A stretch of DNA of 64,000 nt from Candidatus Paracaedibacteraceae bacterium (GTDB lineage: Bacteria; Pseudomonadota; Alphaproteobacteria; Paracaedibacterales; Paracaedibacteraceae). The stretch lies in NCBI GenBank assembly GCA_019636035.1, contig JAHBYI010000001.1, positions 241,508-305,507 on the forward strand, in the 5' to 3' direction. The notes under the pieces were generated by a model that was not told the DNA's origin, made no database searches, and worked only from the letters and a program-made list of their open reading frames with translations. Both the position numbers and the translations under genes were made by a program. Shown here one piece after another: positions 56,951 through 64,000 of this stretch; the stretch's first letter is position 1, and every line of letters starts with the position of its first letter.

Positions 56951-57762
56951 AACGCAAAAGCTCTAAATCTTTATTCTTCTTTGTTGCCATAATCAGCATC
57001 CTGCTCATTATCGTCATATCCATAAAAGTTGATAAAAAACCAGCAACAGTAACAACATCTGAAATTATGATTGCTGCTGTGGATATACAAAATGGTGGAA
57101 TTCTCGATACAACCAAAGCTGCTTGGAAAAAGATCTCAAAAGATGAGTTAAAAGAAAGCTATATCCAGAAAACAGACACAACTTTAATACAACAGCTGAA
57201 TAATTCTGTTGCAAAGAAATTGATCCTCAAGGGGGACATTATCAATCAAAACGACTTGCTTGATACTCATGGGCGCAGTTCGCTCTCTGCCGTTATCAAA
57301 GACGGTATGAGAGCTGTCGCTGTCCCATATAGTAAACTTGCCAATGCCCCGACAATAATTTCTCCGGGCGACATCATTGACATCATTTTGCCTAAAAGAG
57401 CCGCAGGAAATCAAAGTGATTATTTTGGCGAAACAATCTTACAAAGTGTCAGAGTCCTTGCTGTTGATAAATCGATCAGAAATGATAATGACGCTGAGAA
57501 TCGCTCTACTCTCCCCAAAAGCATTACGCTTGAGGTTAGCTCTGACCAAGCAGAAAACTTAGCCGCATCGATTCGTGATGGCCAAGTTGTCGTCAGTATG
57601 CACAGTGTTTTCTCAAAAGAAGAACCCAGTGGAAAAGTCAAAACGATCGCTGAAAAAACAAATCGACCACCTGAACCACAAGTTGTACAGATCTATCGTG
57701 GCACAGAAAAATCACAGCAATCATTTGATGCGAATGATTTAGCCCCCAGAAGTTTATCATAA
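56947..57762 (+). CDS. cpaB: Flp pilus assembly protein CpaB/RcpC
   Basis: CpaB is a periplasmic, membrane-anchored protein with a SAF domain that supports the secretin. The 271-residue product has one N-terminal membrane helix (LFFFVAIISILLIIVIS), a SAF-like domain (about 40-130: VDIQNGGILDTTKAAWKKIS) and a C-terminal beta region (MRAVAVPYSKLANAPTIISPGDIIDI). It overlaps cpaA by four bases and precedes cpaC by 15. Confidence 0.88.
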   Translation: MKRKSSKSLFFFVAIISILLIIVISIKVDKKPATVTTSEIMIAAVDIQNGGILDTTKAAWKKISKDELKESYIQKTDTTLIQQLNNSVAKKLILKGDIINQNDLLDTHGRSSLSAVIKDGMRAVAVPYSKLANAPTIISPGDIIDIILPKRAAGNQSDYFGETILQSVRVLAVDKSIRNDNDAENRSTLPKSITLEVSSDQAENLAASIRDGQVVVSMHSVFSKEEPSGKVKTIAEKTNRPPEPQVVQIYRGTEKSQQSFDANDLAPRSLS

Positions 57763-57777
57763 GAAAGGGAACAAGAA

Positions 57778-59172
57778 ATGAAGATGATACAAACCCTAAT
57801 TCTAGCGATTGTTCCTTTCTTATCTGCCTATGCAGATCAGACCCACGCTGATCAAACCGTTGTTGTCGAAGAAAATGCATCAAAACTCATTGAAATGAAC
57901 GATCAAATCAAGGAGATTTTTGTAGCTAACCCCAAAATTGCAGACGTTCAAGTCAGCGGTGGATCCGGGGTTAATATTCTCGGTAAGGAACCCGGAAATA
58001 CAACAATTGTAGTCACAAACCACCAATACAAACCCATTGCCAAACTTAACGTTCAAGTCCGTAAAGATTTGACGCAATTGCAAAATACAGCAAAAGAAAT
58101 ATTTCCCAATGAGAATATTAAGTTTGATTCAACACCGTCAAGTATCGTGATGAAAGGCGAAGCCTCATCGCCCGCAGTCTCACAAAAACTTGAAACACTT
58201 GCTTCAGATTATGTTCAAAAAGGGCAAAACGTTCGTAACATGGCATCGATTAATACATCAACACAAGTTCTTTTGAAAGTTAAAGTTGCCGAAGTCAAAA
58301 GAAGTGTTTTGAATAGCTTTGCAATTAACTGGTCATCGATTATCAACGGAAGCAATCTAACCTATGGTATCTTTAATGGCCGTACCCCCTTCTCAAGTGG
58401 ATCTTTTTCCAGAGCCACAAGCATTGGTGATGTTACCCCTGGGGCTATTGGTGCTCAATATAGAGACGGAAGCCACGGTAACTACTCAGCACTGCTGGAC
58501 GCACTCAACTCAGAAGGGTTAGGAACCGTCTTGGCTGAACCGAATTTAATCACCACATCCGGTGAAACAGCCAGCTTCTTGGTTGGTGGTGAGTTCCCTT
58601 ATCCTGTTCCTCAGAACCAAAATATTACCATCGAATTCAAAAAATTTGGTATTAGCCTATCCTTTACACCAACAGTTTTATCTTCTGATCAAATCTTCCT
58701 GAAAGTTCGCCCGGAAGTTAGTGAACTGGATAAAGAAAACTCTCTCAGTTTCCTTGTTGGTAACAACTCAACCGTCACCCTACCGGGGATCAAGACGAGT
58801 GTTGTTGAGACAGCTGTTGAACTTGGTAGCGGACAAGGGCTTGCAATTGCAGGTCTCATTTCATCCAGCCTTGTTAACAATTACTCAGATCTTCCGGGTA
58901 TTGCCGATATACCCCTGATCGGTGCCTTGTTTAAATCATCTAGTTTCCAGCGCAATCAGTCAGAGCTTGTGGTTATTGTCACCCCTTATATCGTTAAGCC
59001 GACATCTGATCCGAATGCACTGAAATTACCAACAGACAACCTACATCAAGCCTCTGCCCTAGAAGCACTGCTATACAAAAGGTTAAACCGACCCAATGTT
59101 GATGCGGACAACGTTAACATGATCAAAGCAGATCCGCTCTATGGTGATGCCGGATTCAATCTGGAAGATTAA
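57778..59172 (+). CDS. cpaC: Flp pilus secretin CpaC/RcpA
   Basis: CpaC forms the outer-membrane pore for the Flp pilus. The 464 residues have a signal peptide (TLILAIVPFLSAYA), BON/N-terminal domains (KLIEMNDQIKEIFVANPKIADVQV, about 30-135) and the secretin core with VLLKVKVAEVKRSVLN, LAEPNLITTSGETASFLVGGEFPYPV and a C-terminal IAGLISSSLVNNYSDLPGIADIPLIGALF. This is the second secretin in the window, the other being the orphan at 1889. Confidence 0.93.
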   Translation: MKMIQTLILAIVPFLSAYADQTHADQTVVVEENASKLIEMNDQIKEIFVANPKIADVQVSGGSGVNILGKEPGNTTIVVTNHQYKPIAKLNVQVRKDLTQLQNTAKEIFPNENIKFDSTPSSIVMKGEASSPAVSQKLETLASDYVQKGQNVRNMASINTSTQVLLKVKVAEVKRSVLNSFAINWSSIINGSNLTYGIFNGRTPFSSGSFSRATSIGDVTPGAIGAQYRDGSHGNYSALLDALNSEGLGTVLAEPNLITTSGETASFLVGGEFPYPVPQNQNITIEFKKFGISLSFTPTVLSSDQIFLKVRPEVSELDKENSLSFLVGNNSTVTLPGIKTSVVETAVELGSGQGLAIAGLISSSLVNNYSDLPGIADIPLIGALFKSSSFQRNQSELVVIVTPYIVKPTSDPNALKLPTDNLHQASALEALLYKRLNRPNVDADNVNMIKADPLYGDAGFNLED

Positions 59173-59184
59173 GGAGAGAACCCC

Positions 59185-59859
59185 ATGAAAAATATTACAG
59201 CTATCTTCTTAACGTCTGCGACCCTTATTGCTTGCTCCAATATGCCGGATCGTCGAGATCATCATGTCGAATGGCGGAGTGATCTTAACCGTGAGGGGAA
59301 AATCGTTGAGCTTGGTTTTGATCGCCGGAACACTCACTTAACCCAAGAGCACAAAACTGCTATTCAAGATCAGTTAAGCACATTTGATCAGCTGGATAGC
59401 ATTTATGCTCGTGTTTTTACGGACTCAACAGAGTTAACCCCCTTAACATCCGTACAGCAAGCCCGACTCAAAAAGGTTAAAACCTATATGACACGCAAAG
59501 GGATCAGAGGGAAACACATCAAGTTCTACCATTGGAAAGAATCACGTTTTGGTCAACTCAAAGACAATACAATCATTATTACCTTTGACAAAAACCAAGT
59601 TGCCCCCAACAAATGCCCAAACTGGAATTCAAAAATAAATGACAAGGAAGCCCCAGATGGAACGCCTGATTTTGGTTGCGCTAATGCTTATAATCACGCC
59701 GTCCTCGTTGCAGATAAAAGCGATCTGATTGAGGGCAAGAAATTGAAGGATCGTGACTCTTCGATGAAACTTAATGCTGTTAAGGATTATCAAAAAGATA
59801 AAACGAAAGAACTGAAAACCGTTAAATCAGTCACGACTGAAAGTGGCAATTCGAATTAG
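59185..59859 (+). CDS. cpaD: Pilus assembly lipoprotein CpaD/RcpB
   Basis: CpaD is an outer-membrane or periplasmic pilus lipoprotein. The 224 residues start with a signal and lipobox (TSATLIACS) and end with the family signature CPNWNSKINDKEA ... FGCANAYNHAVLVADKSDLIEG. It follows cpaC after 12 bases. Confidence 0.88.
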   Translation: MKNITAIFLTSATLIACSNMPDRRDHHVEWRSDLNREGKIVELGFDRRNTHLTQEHKTAIQDQLSTFDQLDSIYARVFTDSTELTPLTSVQQARLKKVKTYMTRKGIRGKHIKFYHWKESRFGQLKDNTIIITFDKNQVAPNKCPNWNSKINDKEAPDGTPDFGCANAYNHAVLVADKSDLIEGKKLKDRDSSMKLNAVKDYQKDKTKELKTVKSVTTESGNSN

Positions 59860-59870
59860 AGGTAAACACG

Positions 59871-61091
59871 ATGTCTGACATACAATCCACCCCCATCCAA
59901 CAGTTAGTCTGCTATGTTAACGATGAGGAATCGAAGACAATTCTTCAGTCAATTGCCTTTAAAGATCACGGCATTAACGCCGAAATCTATGATGGCGGTA
60001 TCGCCTACGCCCTTGAGCACCTCAAAGGGCAACGCTCTCCTGATATTATTCTGGTTGACGTCTCAAAATCATCGATGGTTCTCTCTGATATGGCGAGTCT
60101 TGCAGAAATCTGCGAGCCTCGTGTTGAGGTTATCGTCATCGGTGATAAAAATGACGTAGGACTGTTCAGAAATTTGATGAAAATGGGGATTCGTGATTAC
60201 TACGTCAAACCTCTCTTAGAGTCCATTCTTCTCAAAGGGATCGAAGAAATCATCAACCAAGGAGAAACCCTCTCTTCTACCGGATTGAAATCAGGAAAAA
60301 TCGTCTCCGTTATGGGGGCTCGGGGTGGTATTGGCGTCTCAAGTATCGTCACCAACCTTGGTGTTCTTTTATCGAATAATTACGACAAACGCGTTTGTAT
60401 GTTGGATATGGATATGCACTCAGGCACTTTCCCGCAATATCTTGACATTGAAACATCAGATGGATTCTCGCAATTATTTGAATCTCCTGATCGTATCGAT
60501 AAGGTTCTTGTTGAACGTTACATGACTTTTTACAATGAACGACTTGGTGTTTTATGCTCAGAGCTCAGCTTAACAGATAAACCTGATATGAAACCTGATG
60601 CCATCGAAGCTTTGTTCAATTTCATTGCCCCACAATTCCACTATACGCTGATTGATCTCCCGAGGCATTTCTCAACACAACTTGTGACCAATGTCCTCTC
60701 TAAATCAACACAGTTGATCGTCGTTTGTGACTATTCAATGGCAAGCTTAAAGGATTGTTGCCGCATCTCACAATTAGCAAAAACATTCCCCAACTTAAAC
60801 CATGGCATCATCTTTATAGCCAACCAAACAAAACTCTTTAAAAACGGCTATGTTGACAAAGCAACATTCGAAGAAACATTACAACGCCAAATATCCTTAG
60901 AGATACCCTTTGACGGGGTTTATCCTATGCAAGCCCTGACCGACGGGGAACCGTTAATTCTTAATGGAAAAGGTGTTATGGCCGACGGCCTCAAAGATCT
61001 GGGCAAAATCATTCTCGGTATTCAGGCCAAATCTGCTTCGGGGTCCGGTTCAACAGGCGGTGTGTTGAAGAAATTACTGGGTAAAGGTTAG
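59871..61091 (+). CDS. cpaE: Pilus localisation ATPase-like protein CpaE/TadZ
   Basis: CpaE/TadZ is a ParA/MinD-like protein that places the Tad machine at the pole. A receiver-like N-terminal domain (about 10-130, YGYVKP-like MGIRDYYVKPL) is followed by the ATPase-like domain with VMGARGGIGVSSIVTNLGVLL, whose Walker A lacks the usual Lys, as in other TadZ proteins. Then LDMDMHSGTFPQYLDI and YTLIDLPRHFSTQL follow. PopZ and MipZ in this window are other polar-organising proteins. Confidence 0.9.
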   Translation: MSDIQSTPIQQLVCYVNDEESKTILQSIAFKDHGINAEIYDGGIAYALEHLKGQRSPDIILVDVSKSSMVLSDMASLAEICEPRVEVIVIGDKNDVGLFRNLMKMGIRDYYVKPLLESILLKGIEEIINQGETLSSTGLKSGKIVSVMGARGGIGVSSIVTNLGVLLSNNYDKRVCMLDMDMHSGTFPQYLDIETSDGFSQLFESPDRIDKVLVERYMTFYNERLGVLCSELSLTDKPDMKPDAIEALFNFIAPQFHYTLIDLPRHFSTQLVTNVLSKSTQLIVVCDYSMASLKDCCRISQLAKTFPNLNHGIIFIANQTKLFKNGYVDKATFEETLQRQISLEIPFDGVYPMQALTDGEPLILNGKGVMADGLKDLGKIILGIQAKSASGSGSTGGVLKKLLGKG

Positions 61092-61101
61092 GGGCAAAAC
61101 A

Positions 61102-62499
61102 ATGAAGCACAAACGTTTTGGCAAAAAAGATCTGGCAGAAATTAATGCTTCTCGTAAAAACGAAGAAAGTAAAATCAAGTTAGTTAACGACCTGAATACC
61201 GAAGATTTATACAAAACTAAACTTGTCTCTGACGCCCCTGCTGTTGCGCAATTCAAAGAAAAAATATTCGATCTTCTGATCAAACATATCGATTTGAATG
61301 CTGCCGCTAAAATGGCAAGGCCAGAGTTGCGCCGCGAGATTGAGCGTTATATTTTTGAATACACCGAAGAGTTTAGACTTCAAATCAACCACAAAGAATT
61401 ACAATATATGGTTGAGGACATCATCAATGACATGGTTGGGCTCGGCCCCCTCGAAGCATTGATCAACGATCCGACAATTAACGACATTATGATCAATAGC
61501 CCGGATAAGGTTTTTATTGAACGCAAGGGCTTGTTACAACAAACAGACGTTAAGTTCCGTAATGAACGGCACGTTCTCCAAGTTGCTCAACGTATTGCCA
61601 ACCAAGTTGGACGCCGTATTGATGAATCCAGCCCCATGGTGGATGCACGTTTAAAAGATGGTAGTCGTGTCAATATCATCATTCCGCCGCTTGCCTTGAA
61701 TGGCCCATCAATTTCGATTCGCAAATTTTCGCAAACAACCATACACCTCAATGATATGGTGAAGTTCGGAAGTATATCTAAAAAAATACATTTGTTCTTG
61801 GCTATGGCTGCCCACAGCCGACTGAACATTATTGTTGCCGGCGGAACAGGGTCGGGGAAGACAACCCTCCTGAACGCGTTATCTGCGCAAATCAACCCCA
61901 AAGAACGGGTTGTAACGATTGAAGACGCAGCAGAACTCAAACTACAACAACCACACGTTGTCCGCCTCGAAAGTCGCCCTGCGAACATCGAAGGCCAAGG
62001 ACTTGTTGAGATTAAAGATCTTGTTAAAAACGCACTGCGTATGCGTCCGGATCGAATCATCATTGGTGAGTGTCGCGGAGCAGAAGCCTTTGACATGATT
62101 CAGGCCATGAACACAGGTCACGATGGATCCATGTCAACCATTCACTCGAACAGCACTCAAGAAGCCATGTCACGCCTAGAGAACATGATTGTCATGTCCG
62201 GCCATGAACTCCCAACATCCGCCATAAAATCCTATATCATTGACGCGGTTGACATTGTCGTTCAAGTTTCACGCATGCGAGACGGAAAACGTCGTGTTAT
62301 CCAAATCAGTGAAATTATTGGGTTAGACGGCGATCGAATTAAGGTCAGAGACATCTTCAGTTTCAAACAAACCGAATCCAGCAAAACAAGTATAGAGGGT
62401 GTTTTTAATTACCACGGACTCTCTGAAACGATCATTGAAAAATTCACTGATGCCGGACTCACGAGTGAGCTCCCGCTCCTTGAAAAAAAGGAAGCTTAA
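61102..62499 (+). CDS. cpaF: Pilus assembly/secretion ATPase CpaF/TadA
   Basis: CpaF is the hexameric ATPase driving pilus assembly and retraction. The 465 residues show an N-terminal helical domain, LGPLEALINDPTINDIMI, the Walker A GGTGSGKTTLLNAL, Asp box IEDAAELKLQQPHVV, RPDRIIIGECRGAEAFDMIQAMNTGHDG (Walker B and His box). It is preceded by cpaE after ten bases and followed by tadB after three. Confidence 0.95.
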   Translation: MKHKRFGKKDLAEINASRKNEESKIKLVNDLNTEDLYKTKLVSDAPAVAQFKEKIFDLLIKHIDLNAAAKMARPELRREIERYIFEYTEEFRLQINHKELQYMVEDIINDMVGLGPLEALINDPTINDIMINSPDKVFIERKGLLQQTDVKFRNERHVLQVAQRIANQVGRRIDESSPMVDARLKDGSRVNIIIPPLALNGPSISIRKFSQTTIHLNDMVKFGSISKKIHLFLAMAAHSRLNIIVAGGTGSGKTTLLNALSAQINPKERVVTIEDAAELKLQQPHVVRLESRPANIEGQGLVEIKDLVKNALRMRPDRIIIGECRGAEAFDMIQAMNTGHDGSMSTIHSNSTQEAMSRLENMIVMSGHELPTSAIKSYIIDAVDIVVQVSRMRDGKRRVIQISEIIGLDGDRIKVRDIFSFKQTESSKTSIEGVFNYHGLSETIIEKFTDAGLTSELPLLEKKEA

Positions 62500-62502
62500 T
62501 CA

Positions 62503-63483
62503 ATGGGTGTTGTTGAAATCATTTCCGGCGTTCTGTTTCTAGTCATAGCAACGTATGGTTATCACCACTTCTTTGTTCACCGTCCCAAAGTAGAACACGT
62601 TGAAAAACGCATTGAGACAATCGCTCAAAACCATCAAGGGAAGAGTCTGGATATTTTATCTGATAAGATTGCCGCATTCAAAGAATCACAACTCGAAAAA
62701 CGACTCAACTCATACCTTAGTCAAGACGGATTCGGCTATGGCTATGTCCGTCTCAAATTAATGCGCAGTGGATTAAAGCAAACGCTCGATAAGCTCGTCG
62801 GGATCTTCTTTCTGATTTGGGCTGCCATTTTTATGGTCTTCTTTTTTATCTTCAAACTCGATTTTAACACGGCGTTTCTCTACAGCCTAGCAAGCTCCAT
62901 TGCTCTGTCCCATTACTTGGTTAATCGCAGCGAAGTCAAGCGCAAGAATTTGATTATAACGCAACTAGCCCCGGCACTTGAGATTATTCTGCGTGGCGTC
63001 AGAGCAGGAAGTCAAATTGACAAGACCTTTCATATCGTTGCTCGTGAGATTCACTCCCCCCTCAAGGAAGAATTTATACAAATGAATAGTGAGATTGACT
63101 TTGGTGTTGATTTTGACAAAGTTCTTCACGCCTCTGCTATTCGCGTTGATATTCCGGATTATTACTTTTTTATCACAACCCTCGTTATCCAAAGACAAAC
63201 AGGCGGAAGTTTAGCCGATGTTCTTGAGAATATCTTAGCAACATTGTCCAAGTCTCAAGAACTTAGAATGAAAATCAAGGTATTTTCATCAGAAGCAAAA
63301 ACATCGGGTTATGTTTTGGCGGCTCTTCCTGCTGTGATTATGGCGGTTCTATGGCATCTCAAACCTGAGCAAGTTTTATTTCTTTTGTATGATTCATTTG
63401 GGCGCAAACTCTTAGTTTCTGCAATTGTCATGGTTATTATGGCTCTGGTCATCATCAATCGAATGATAAAGTTAGAGGTTTAA
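62503..63483 (+). CDS. tadB: Pilus platform protein TadB
   Basis: TadB is an inner-membrane platform protein of the T2SSF family. The 326 residues have an N-terminal membrane segment, a cytoplasmic helical region (about 25-95), paired helices near 100-140, the T2SSF domain (LEIILRGVRAGSQIDKTFHIVAREI, about 175-290) and C-terminal helices. It is followed directly by tadC. Confidence 0.92.
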   Translation: MGVVEIISGVLFLVIATYGYHHFFVHRPKVEHVEKRIETIAQNHQGKSLDILSDKIAAFKESQLEKRLNSYLSQDGFGYGYVRLKLMRSGLKQTLDKLVGIFFLIWAAIFMVFFFIFKLDFNTAFLYSLASSIALSHYLVNRSEVKRKNLIITQLAPALEIILRGVRAGSQIDKTFHIVAREIHSPLKEEFIQMNSEIDFGVDFDKVLHASAIRVDIPDYYFFITTLVIQRQTGGSLADVLENILATLSKSQELRMKIKVFSSEAKTSGYVLAALPAVIMAVLWHLKPEQVLFLLYDSFGRKLLVSAIVMVIMALVIINRMIKLEV

Positions 63484-63484
63484 T

Positions 63485-64000
63485 GTGGAACACAAAATAC
63501 TCTTAATAGCCTTACTTGTGATTGTCGTCTTCTTAGCTATTGGCATGGGGTTTTACGCTCAACACATCGTCTTGCAAAAATATAACTATCGCATTCGCAA
63601 GATTCAAAAAAGTGCTTATGGCAACTTGAATGGCAATTTTGGTGAAACGGATTTAGTGAGTTATCTCAAGAAGTTAGAACAGAATATTGCTAATAATTTT
63701 TCCGGTTTTGTGCGAGATAAATCAACGGCATACCGACTAAAATTTGAACAAGCCGGATTGGATGCAACCTATGCGATTTCTTTGACATTCCTGTTCAATT
63801 GCGCGGCTGTCACGGCCGCTGTTCTCCTTTATTTAGGATTAATGACCCTGACTCAATTTGCCTATGCCTCAATTCTTCTCCAATTGGCAACATTGTTCCT
63901 CTTCCTGTTTATCTCAGTTCGGTTATTCGAATATATTATGGATTTTAAAATCAAACGTCGATATAGGCGAATACAGCGCAGCCTTGCTTTTTCCGTTGAT
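63485..64000 (+). CDS. tadC: Pilus platform protein TadC, N-terminal part (cut by window end)
   Basis: A GTG at 63485, two bases after the tadB stop codon with AGAGG six bases upstream, opens 172 residues without a stop to the window end. The ATG one base into the tadB stop ends after seven codons and is not the start. The product begins with one membrane helix (ILLIALLVIVVFLAIGMGFYA), then a cytoplasmic region and LKFEQAGLDATYAISLTFLFN with further helices, the layout of TadC. tadB-tadC order supports it. Confidence 0.88.
   Translation, partial: MEHKILLIALLVIVVFLAIGMGFYAQHIVLQKYNYRIRKIQKSAYGNLNGNFGETDLVSYLKKLEQNIANNFSGFVRDKSTAYRLKFEQAGLDATYAISLTFLFNCAAVTAAVLLYLGLMTLTQFAYASILLQLATLFLFLFISVRLFEYIMDFKIKRRYRRIQRSLAFSVD

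Overview
The window looks like chromosomal DNA of an alphaproteobacterium. Markers visible in the sequence are a PopZ (DUF2497) homologue, a MipZ-type ParA ATPase, the alpha-type ClpXP adaptor SspB, a circularly permuted two-piece tmRNA, an alpha-type DksA, an NDUFAF5/BioC-like methyltransferase and a Cpa/Tad pilus locus. AT-leaning composition, many small secreted low-complexity or cysteine-rich proteins without recognised families, dispersed intergenic repeats and an IS630 element would fit a host-associated lineage such as Holosporales. That placement is an inference and was not tested.

Layout. 1-1779 (minus): recF followed by the N-terminal part of dnaA, cut by the window edge. 1889-3472: an orphan MshL/PilQ-type secretin lipoprotein. 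3600-9400: trmB, an RsmB-type rRNA methyltransferase, a DedA membrane protein, a DegP/Do protease, an AmpG-like transporter and a small lipoprotein. 9542-14738: an RND efflux pair (membrane fusion protein and pump) followed by a methyltransferase. 14735-19034: a possible 17-residue peptide, a DUF167 protein, glutaryl-CoA dehydrogenase, a repeat-containing exported protein, and an AGCS amino-acid symporter with a small membrane partner. 19339-24770: popZ and a TolC-family protein, ispH, then mreB and mreC. 24752-27656: a small A24-peptidase-like membrane protein, rdgB, rph and hrcA. 27653-30464: two unusual secreted proteins, one with a duplicated six-cysteine module and one with Q/G/Y/M-rich repeats and a long Lys/Ala tail. 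30615-32990: valine catabolism (mmsA, mmsB). 33014-37637: a nuclease-fold protein and a PotFGHI-type putrescine importer. 37898-39969: clpP and tig. Then tRNA-Leu(UAG) and tolQ-tolR-tolA-tolB. 44104-53492: mipZ, dksA, a class A penicillin-binding protein (PBP1A), three unrecognised proteins and a Lon-like protease. 53493-54650: a dispersed repeat broken by an IS630 element and by a 74-bp palindromic element. 54652-55455: sspB and the permuted tmRNA. 55513-64000: tadD divergent from cpaA-cpaB-cpaC-cpaD-cpaE-cpaF-tadB-tadC (tadC cut by the window end).

How the genes work together. Several sets belong to one process: protein quality control (trigger factor, ClpP, tmRNA, SspB, DegP, the Lon-like protease, HrcA); envelope and shape (MreBC, PBP1A, TolQRAB, TolC, AmpG-like, RND pump); polar or division positioning (PopZ, MipZ); and pilus assembly (the Tad locus). 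The points most worth a second look are the co-oriented ssrA-sspB pair with a five-base spacer in the permuted tmRNA, a Lon-like protease whose Walker A and B motifs look degenerate while the Ser/Lys dyad is kept, a modular intergenic repeat family with nested insertions, the duplicated-cysteine secreted proteins, the Q/G/Y plus Lys/Ala secreted protein, and a small membrane protein that resembles a prepilin peptidase.
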